Origin: Halorhabdus sp. CBA1104
GTDB taxonomy: Archaea; Halobacteriota; Halobacteria; Halobacteriales; Haloarculaceae
Reading direction: 5' to 3'
NCBI RefSeq assembly: GCF_009690625.1
Contig: NZ_CP033878.1
Span: forward strand, 558,001-622,000
Length of the DNA: 64,000 nt
The translations under genes were made by a program, and so were the position numbers. A model generated the notes under the pieces. The model saw only the letters and a list, made by a program, of their open reading frames with translations, ran no database searches and was not told the origin of the DNA. Position 1 is the stretch's first letter; every line of letters begins with the position of its first letter. Of the stretch, positions 58,884-64,000 are shown piece by piece.

Positions 58884-59762
58884 TCACCTGTATAGCTGGG
58901 CTCCATTACCGATCTGGGTCTGGTAGGTTCGCGCATCGACCCCAGCGTCGTCGAACCCATCGAGCATCGCGGTCGCGACGGCCCGTTGATCGCGGTCCCG
59001 ACAGACCGCGAGGACAGCCGGACCGGCACCGCTGATCGTCACGCCAGTTGCACCTGCCGCCAGCGCGTGTTCTCGGACAGCGTCGTACCCATCGATCAAT
59101 TTCGCCCGGGCCGGCGTGACAACACTGTCTTCCATCCCTCGGCCGATCAAAACCGGGTCGTCACGCGCCATGCCTGCTGTCAGCGTTGCAGCGTTCCCGA
59201 CCGTCTCGACCAACTGGTCGACGGACGTCTCCGTCGGGACGACACGCCGTGCATCACGCGTCGACACGACGATTTCGGGCAAACAGGCGACCAGGGAGAC
59301 GTTCGCGTCGATCTGCGTGACACCGTCCGGTGTAGCGATCGTGAAGCCACCGAGGATCGCTGGCGCGACGTTATCGTCGTGGGCGTCTCCCGAGACGACT
59401 GCCTCTCCTTTGGCAGCGATCGGGACCAGTTCCTTACGGGTTTTCCCTCGATCGTAGAGTTCGTTGAGTGCGACTGCTGCTGCGGCCGCACTGGCGGCCG
59501 AAGACCCGAGTCCGGAGGCCGGGCGAATCCCCTTGTCGATCTCGATGCGTGCGGGCGCGTCCAGTGCGTCGACGACGGCACCGACGGTGTTTTTCTCTGG
59601 GTCTTCCGGGATATACTGGCTCCCGGCACCGGTCACGTCGATCGTCGTCTCTGTGGCGCGTTCGACGCGAACGACGTCAGCCGGGGCGGCAAGTGCGATC
59701 CCGAAGACGTCAAAGCCGCTCCCGAGGTTCGCGCTCGTGGCTGGCGCCCGCGCCGTCAACAT
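58884..59762 (-). CDS. thrB: Homoserine kinase
   Basis: GHMP kinase that phosphorylates homoserine in threonine synthesis. The 292-residue protein has the N-terminal TARAPATSANLGSGFDVFG, the ATP-binding loop PASGLGSSAASAAAAAV and the C-terminal GATGVTISGAGPAVLAV, all in the usual order. The ATG at 59762 is chosen since a minus-strand CCTTTTTCC at 59784-59793 lies about 27 nt upstream; a longer frame to 59828 would cross the promoter. It diverges from the large kinase gene, 135 bases away. No other threonine gene is nearby. Confidence 0.93.
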   Translation of the reverse strand: MLTARAPATSANLGSGFDVFGIALAAPADVVRVERATETTIDVTGAGSQYIPEDPEKNTVGAVVDALDAPARIEIDKGIRPASGLGSSAASAAAAAVALNELYDRGKTRKELVPIAAKGEAVVSGDAHDDNVAPAILGGFTIATPDGVTQIDANVSLVACLPEIVVSTRDARRVVPTETSVDQLVETVGNAATLTAGMARDDPVLIGRGMEDSVVTPARAKLIDGYDAVREHALAAGATGVTISGAGPAVLAVCRDRDQRAVATAMLDGFDDAGVDARTYQTQIGNGAQLYR

Positions 59763-59897
59763 GCCTCGCTGTTGCCGGACTGCTGGGAAAAAGGTAGCGA
59801 ACTGTCGAGGCTCCCTCGGGTGGCTCAACCTGTCGGTTGGCTAATCGAACGCACAACTGATAAGCCTCCATCCCCGCAATCGCCAACCTGGCGCTCA

Positions 59898-62111
59898 ATG
59901 GAGTTAGACCTCGCACGTCTCGTCTTCGTGGCCGGGAATCTCGCTGCCGGGGTCGTGACCGGCTGGCTCGCCGTCTACGCCTGGCGTCACCGTGACGTCC
60001 CCGAAGCCATCCCGTTCGGTGGACTCGCGACTGTCGTCTGCGTCTGGGCAGTTGCCGATACCGTCGCGTTGCTCACCACGAACCCGACGGTCGCCACTGT
60101 GTCGACTGTCGTCTCGACGATCGCTGATTCACACGTTGCACCCCTTTGGGTGCTGTTTGCCCTGGCGTATACCGGGTACGACCAGTGGGATCGGCCACGG
60201 ATCCTCGCTGCACTCCTGGTCGCACCGCTTGTCTATTCGATCGTCTTGGTTACCGCTCCCCTCCACTCGCTGGCTGACGTCACCGTGACGTTTCAGACGG
60301 TGAACGGCATCGTGGCCCCCGTCAGGCCGCGGGGAGCGCCGTTCTGGTTGTTTACCACCGTTGCCTACTTGCTGCTCGTCTTTGGGTACTACCGCCTCGT
60401 CGAATTCTCTGTCCGCTCGCGACGCGTATATCGTCGGCAGACGGCGACGATCGTCGGGGCGAGTCTCTTCCCACTGATCGCCAACGGTGTGGACGTACTC
60501 GGATTCGCGCCCCATCCTGGCGTGGATATGACGCCGCTGGCGTTCGCGTTGGCCGGTGCTTTCGTCGGGTGGGCGCTGTTCGAGTACGACTTCCTGACCG
60601 TGGCACCGCTGGCCAGTGACGCTCTCGTCGAAGAGCTACCGGATCCGGTGCTCGTCCTCGATACCGACGATCGGATCGTCGATCACAACCAGGCGGCTGT
60701 CGCCGCGTTCGGTGTCGAGGCGCTTTGCGGGCGAGCGCTGGCGGATGTCGCCCCGGAATTGCGCGATCGACTCGGCACGGATCGGCTCGTCTCGGATCTC
60801 GGGGCTGCAGGCAGCGACAGTTCCTACGCTGTCTTTCGACCACAGACGCGGACCATCACTGACCGGGCCGGCCGCGTTCGTGGACGACTGCTCTTGCTTC
60901 GGGACGTAACCGTCCAGCAACGGCGACTCGATCGGGTCGAGGCCTTGCAGGCGACGACCGAGCAGTTCATCCAGGCCCGCATCGACGATCAGGTCGCCGA
61001 AATCGCGGTCTCGTTCGTCGAGGGCGTCCTCGACCAGGAGATCGCGGCGGTATTGCTGGCCGAGGACGATCGCCTGCGCCCGGCAGCGCTGTCGACGGAA
61101 ATGGCGTCGATTATCGACGGGCGTCCGCCGGACGTAACGCCCGAAGACGGGGCGTTGTGGGACGCATACGAGCATGCACAGCCGGGAGTGATCGAAACCG
61201 ACGGGGCAACCTGGTCTCCGATCAGCGACTGTGTTGACGGGTCGGGGCTATTGCTCGTCATTCCGCTTGATGAGGCCGGCCTCCTGCTCGTCGGCTCGGG
61301 GTCAGCCGAGGAATACTCCGCCGAGGATCGACAGTTTGCAAACATCCTGGCGGGCGCGACAGCGACGGCGATCGAACGGGTCTCTCGGGAGGAAGAACTG
61401 CGGGAGAATCGACGGATCGTCCGCCAGCGAACCGAGCAACTCGACTTTCTCAACGGTGTCCTCCGACACAACATCCGCAACGGTATGCAAGTCATCGACA
61501 GCAACGCCGATCTGCTGGCGCGATTCGTCGACACCGACAGTGACGGCCAGCGCCATCTCACGCGGATCCAAGAGCGGTCGAGCGAACTAGCGACCCTAAC
61601 TGAAACGATCCGGTCGATCACGGATACACTGACCGACGAGACTGACGAGCGGCTCTGGCCAGTCCCGCTCGAAGGCACGCTCACGACAGGCCTCGGAGAC
61701 GTGTCCGACCAGCACGACGTTTCCATCGAGACCGACATCGCGGACGAAACGACGGTCCTGGCAAACGACCTCCTGGCGGACGTCTTCGAAAGCGTCGTCC
61801 GCAATGCTATCGAGCACAACGACCGTGAGACGACTCGTATCGAGATCACGGTTCAGGACGTCGGCGAGTGGGTCCAGGTCCATATCGCTGATAACGGCCC
61901 CGGGGTCTCAGACCACCTCAAGGAATCGCTGTTCGAGCGCAACGTCGGTATCAGCGACACGGCCCACGGGTTCGGACTGTACTTCGTCGCCATCATGATG
62001 GATCTATACGGCGGGGACGTCTGGTTCGAAGACAACGATCCGCGGGGTGCGATCGCCGTCCTCGAATTTCAGCGAGGCGACACAGAGCAGGCGTTCTCAT
62101 CAGCCGAGTAG
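59898..62111 (+). CDS. Multidomain sensor histidine kinase (7TM-PAS-GAF-HisKA-HATPase)
   Basis: 737-residue sensor kinase. About seven membrane helices fill residues 5-235 (the HisKA 7TM type, RLVFVAGNLAAGVVTGWLA onward). A PAS domain (about 240-345, LPDPVLVLDTDDRIVDHNQAA) and a GAF-like domain (350-500) follow. The dimerisation helix has the acceptor His524 in NGVLRHNIRNGMQ. The ATPase domain shows VVRNAIEHND, DNGPGVSDHLKESLF and HGFGLYFVAIMMDLYGG. No response regulator is adjacent, so it is an orphan kinase, as many are in haloarchaea. A GATAAG box at 59859-59864 suggests a leader of about ten bases. Confidence 0.9.
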   Translation: MELDLARLVFVAGNLAAGVVTGWLAVYAWRHRDVPEAIPFGGLATVVCVWAVADTVALLTTNPTVATVSTVVSTIADSHVAPLWVLFALAYTGYDQWDRPRILAALLVAPLVYSIVLVTAPLHSLADVTVTFQTVNGIVAPVRPRGAPFWLFTTVAYLLLVFGYYRLVEFSVRSRRVYRRQTATIVGASLFPLIANGVDVLGFAPHPGVDMTPLAFALAGAFVGWALFEYDFLTVAPLASDALVEELPDPVLVLDTDDRIVDHNQAAVAAFGVEALCGRALADVAPELRDRLGTDRLVSDLGAAGSDSSYAVFRPQTRTITDRAGRVRGRLLLLRDVTVQQRRLDRVEALQATTEQFIQARIDDQVAEIAVSFVEGVLDQEIAAVLLAEDDRLRPAALSTEMASIIDGRPPDVTPEDGALWDAYEHAQPGVIETDGATWSPISDCVDGSGLLLVIPLDEAGLLLVGSGSAEEYSAEDRQFANILAGATATAIERVSREEELRENRRIVRQRTEQLDFLNGVLRHNIRNGMQVIDSNADLLARFVDTDSDGQRHLTRIQERSSELATLTETIRSITDTLTDETDERLWPVPLEGTLTTGLGDVSDQHDVSIETDIADETTVLANDLLADVFESVVRNAIEHNDRETTRIEITVQDVGEWVQVHIADNGPGVSDHLKESLFERNVGISDTAHGFGLYFVAIMMDLYGGDVWFEDNDPRGAIAVLEFQRGDTEQAFSSAE

Positions 62112-62189
62112 CGTGGGCAAGTGGCTTCGTTCCATTCCGGGACAAGCCAACAGGGAAAGGCCTATTCACCAACCAGCACAAGCCGAGCC

Positions 62190-63500
62190 ATGATCGGCGT
62201 CGTCGGGGGCGGAATCGCCGGACTGGCGGCCGCCCACCGCCTCCAGGAGCAGGGTCGAGCCGTTCGTGTCTTCGAGGCGAACACGGACCTCGGTGGTCTC
62301 GCAGCGACCTACGAGACCGCCGGCGATCCAATCGAGCAGTTCTACCACCATCTCTCGAAATCCGAAGAGACGATCGTCGAGTGGATCGACGAACTGGGCC
62401 TGGACTCGGCTCTGGAGTGGCGCTACGGCAGCGACGCCTACTACGTCGACGGTGTTGTCCATCCGATGGACAAGCCCTGGGAGATTCTGGCCTATCCACA
62501 CCTCTCGATCTACGACAAGTTCCGGCTGGGCATGCTCGTCCTCGATGTCGACGTTCGCGGCGGGATCCCCTCTTTTGACACCTACGAGCGCTTGGAGGAC
62601 TTCGAGGACGTTCCGGTCAAGGAGTTTATCCTCGATCACACCTCCCGTGGCTGTTTCGAGCGCTTCTTCAAACCGCTCTTGGAGGCCAAATTCGGTGACC
62701 GGTGGACGGACGTCAGTGCGGCCTGGTTGCTCGGTCGTGTGAAGTTCCGTGGCGAGCGGGACATCCTCAAGGGAGAACTGCTTGGCTACCTCGACGGTGG
62801 GTTCGGCCGGGTGATCGACGCGCTGATCGAATCCGTCGGTCGTGAGAACATCGTCATGGGCGCTCGCGTAACTGACGTGGGGATCGACGACGGGAGGGTC
62901 GACTCGCTGACGGTCGAAACTGGCCAGACCCAGACCCACGACGTCGATAGCGTCGTCGTCGCGACGATGCCGGACGTCCTCGAGCAACTGACTGGCTACG
63001 AGTGTGCGATCGATTTCCAGGGGACGGTCTGTTCGGTCATCAGCATGGAGGCGTCGCTGACGGATACCTACTGGCTCAACATCGCCGACGAGGCACCGTT
63101 CGGCGCACTGATCGAACACACCAATTACGTCCCGCCCGAGCGATACGGGGGGGAACACCTCTTGTACGCCGTCAAGTACGTCCAGGATCTGGAGGACGAC
63201 CTCTGGCAGCAGGACGACGAGGGCGTCGAGGAAACCTGGCTCTCCGGGATCGAGGACCTGTTCCCGGAATTCGACCGCGAGACGGTCAATTGGATCGAAA
63301 CGGCACGGAATCCGAAGACGGCACCCGTCTACGAGCGCGGCTATCTCGATATGGTGGTGCCCTACGATCTGGGTGAAGACGTGGCCGCGGGCGTCTACTA
63401 TGCCGGGATGGCTTCCCAGGCCCAGTATCCGGAACGCTCGCTCAACGGCGCGATCGTCGCGGGCGAGCGGTGTGCTGACCTAATCCAGGAATCACAGTAG
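62190..63500 (+). CDS. FAD-dependent NAD(P)-type oxidoreductase (amine-oxidase fold)
   Basis: 436-residue flavoprotein. The N-terminus is a Rossmann FAD site, MIGVVGGGIAGLAAAHRLQE, with VFEANTDLGGLAATYET as the second FAD block; VVVATMPDVLEQL and the C-terminal GVYYAGMASQAQYPERSLNGA complete the amine-oxidase/protoporphyrinogen-oxidase-like fold. Residues with HHLSKSEETIVEWIDELGL resemble proteins found in surface-polysaccharide clusters near UDP-galactopyranose-mutase relatives, but the substrate is unknown. The start is set by the Rossmann motif and a CTATTC box about 27 nt upstream. It is the last gene of typical composition in the window. Confidence 0.82.
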   Translation: MIGVVGGGIAGLAAAHRLQEQGRAVRVFEANTDLGGLAATYETAGDPIEQFYHHLSKSEETIVEWIDELGLDSALEWRYGSDAYYVDGVVHPMDKPWEILAYPHLSIYDKFRLGMLVLDVDVRGGIPSFDTYERLEDFEDVPVKEFILDHTSRGCFERFFKPLLEAKFGDRWTDVSAAWLLGRVKFRGERDILKGELLGYLDGGFGRVIDALIESVGRENIVMGARVTDVGIDDGRVDSLTVETGQTQTHDVDSVVVATMPDVLEQLTGYECAIDFQGTVCSVISMEASLTDTYWLNIADEAPFGALIEHTNYVPPERYGGEHLLYAVKYVQDLEDDLWQQDDEGVEETWLSGIEDLFPEFDRETVNWIETARNPKTAPVYERGYLDMVVPYDLGEDVAAGVYYAGMASQAQYPERSLNGAIVAGERCADLIQESQ

Positions 63501-63696
63501 TTCCCTTTGCGTTGAGTTGTGAGTCGACTACTCGCCACCGCAATCTTCTGGATTCGCCGACTGGTTACTTGATCATAGCCTGTCATAGAATAATACACAG
63601 CTATCGTAGAGATGCTCACTGTATGTGCGTATTGCTCATTGAAGCTTTGATCAAGCACCGGAATGTTCAACAAGTCGTGTGTTATTCTATACTGAC

Positions 63697-63912
63697 ATGG
63701 CTTCCCCAGAATCCGCGACTGAACAACTAGCGTCATCACTTCACCGCGGGCTCTTAGGGCTGTTTCTCGGAATAGTTGGTTTAATTGCTCTCCAATTAGC
63801 AGGGAGACTTCTGGTAGGGGAGTACCTGATCGGTATTATCGGTGTGATCGTTACACTTGGGACAGGCTACTGGATACTCTCGCTCTTTATCGAAGGCCTG
63901 CAGGAAAGATAA
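63697..63912 (+). CDS. Small two-helix membrane protein in AT-rich DNA
   Basis: 71-residue protein with two hydrophobic segments (about residues 21-40 and 43-64) and a polar start MASPESATEQLASSLHRG. No family is recognised. The gene uses codons rare elsewhere in the window (TTA, ATA, AGA) and sits in DNA of about half GC, unlike the GC-rich genes to its left, so it may be part of a transferred or fast-evolving segment. An in-frame GTG at 63679 is a possible alternative start. Upstream 196 bases contain no gene. Confidence 0.55.
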   Translation: MASPESATEQLASSLHRGLLGLFLGIVGLIALQLAGRLLVGEYLIGIIGVIVTLGTGYWILSLFIEGLQER

Positions 63913-64000
63913 GCCGGTAGTCTGTTCAACTGTACTGAGCGACTCACGAACTCCGTGGGAATCTTTCTCTGACACGCTCTGATTATTGTTCACGACTATA

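Noticed and set aside
63796-63993. Minus-strand frame with a CxxC at the right edge
   Set aside because: It overlaps the hydrophobic plus-strand gene, has a single CPKC and no promoter; too weak to call, though composition here is atypical.
1-64000. Search for CRISPR arrays, rRNA, insertion sequences and toxin-antitoxin pairs
   Set aside because: No regularly spaced repeats, transposase motifs, rRNA segments or recognisable toxin-antitoxin pairs were seen; the XRE protein at 54398 pairs with a membrane protein rather than a toxin.

Overview
The window is chromosomal DNA from a halophilic archaeon (class Halobacteria). The evidence is strong GC richness, very acidic proteins, an archaeal/eukaryotic-type ribosomal protein (S19e) beside PDCD5, DpsA, a two-subunit 2-oxoacid:ferredoxin oxidoreductase, twin-arginine lipoproteins, and TATA-like boxes 26-31 nt ahead of many start codons, which is the layout of leaderless archaeal transcripts. 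The genus cannot be fixed from the sequence alone. I see no rRNA, tRNA, insertion sequence or CRISPR array. The content is mostly core metabolism, transport and signalling, densely packed, with a compositionally different edge at the far right.

Layout. 1-3.0 kb: S19e (cut by the left edge), PDCD5 and a PP-loop ATPase in one operon, then a HAD hydrolase and TruA. 3.0-7.6 kb: DpsA and the nadA-nadB-nadC operon for de novo NAD synthesis. 7.8-13.8 kb: a TauE-type permease, small conserved proteins, HtpX protease, GpmI phosphoglycerate mutase and the NurA nuclease. 14-21.4 kb: a complete phosphate-uptake operon, pstS-pstC-pstA-pstB-phoU-phoU2, in which pstS carries an apparent one-base frameshift just after its lipobox. 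21.5-30 kb: ComB-like phosphatase, CNNM/CBS membrane protein, a redoxin, a beta-propeller lipoprotein with a membrane partner, an O-methyltransferase, CheC, a degenerate UspA and a histidine kinase.

30.3-38.4 kb is a co-oriented run joining energy metabolism and regulation: KorA/KorB, an Lrp regulator, a TrkA-N/DHH phosphoesterase, a CBS-ParB protein and AMP-forming acetyl-CoA synthetase. 38.4-41.5 kb holds cytochrome oxidase subunit I with small membrane proteins but no subunit II. 41.6-44.5 kb: an 860-residue modular protein (globular head, long disordered linker, coiled coil, nuclease-like tail) and a small HTH regulator.

44.7-63.5 kb: PurA, a Trm112-like protein, CbiX with an Fe-S-type partner, CysS, a 53-residue membrane peptide coupled to CorA, a TctA-type permease, a DUF2178-type/XRE pair, PdxS, a zinc-ribbon/low-complexity membrane protein, MscS, ThrB, a large sensor kinase and an FAD oxidoreductase. 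From 63.5 kb the DNA turns AT-rich with unusual codons, suggesting the start of an accessory region.

The points most worth following are the pstS frameshift, the 860-residue modular protein, the DHH/CBS-ParB pair between KorAB and Acs, the small membrane peptides next to corA and coxA, and candidate operators ahead of nadA and gpmI.
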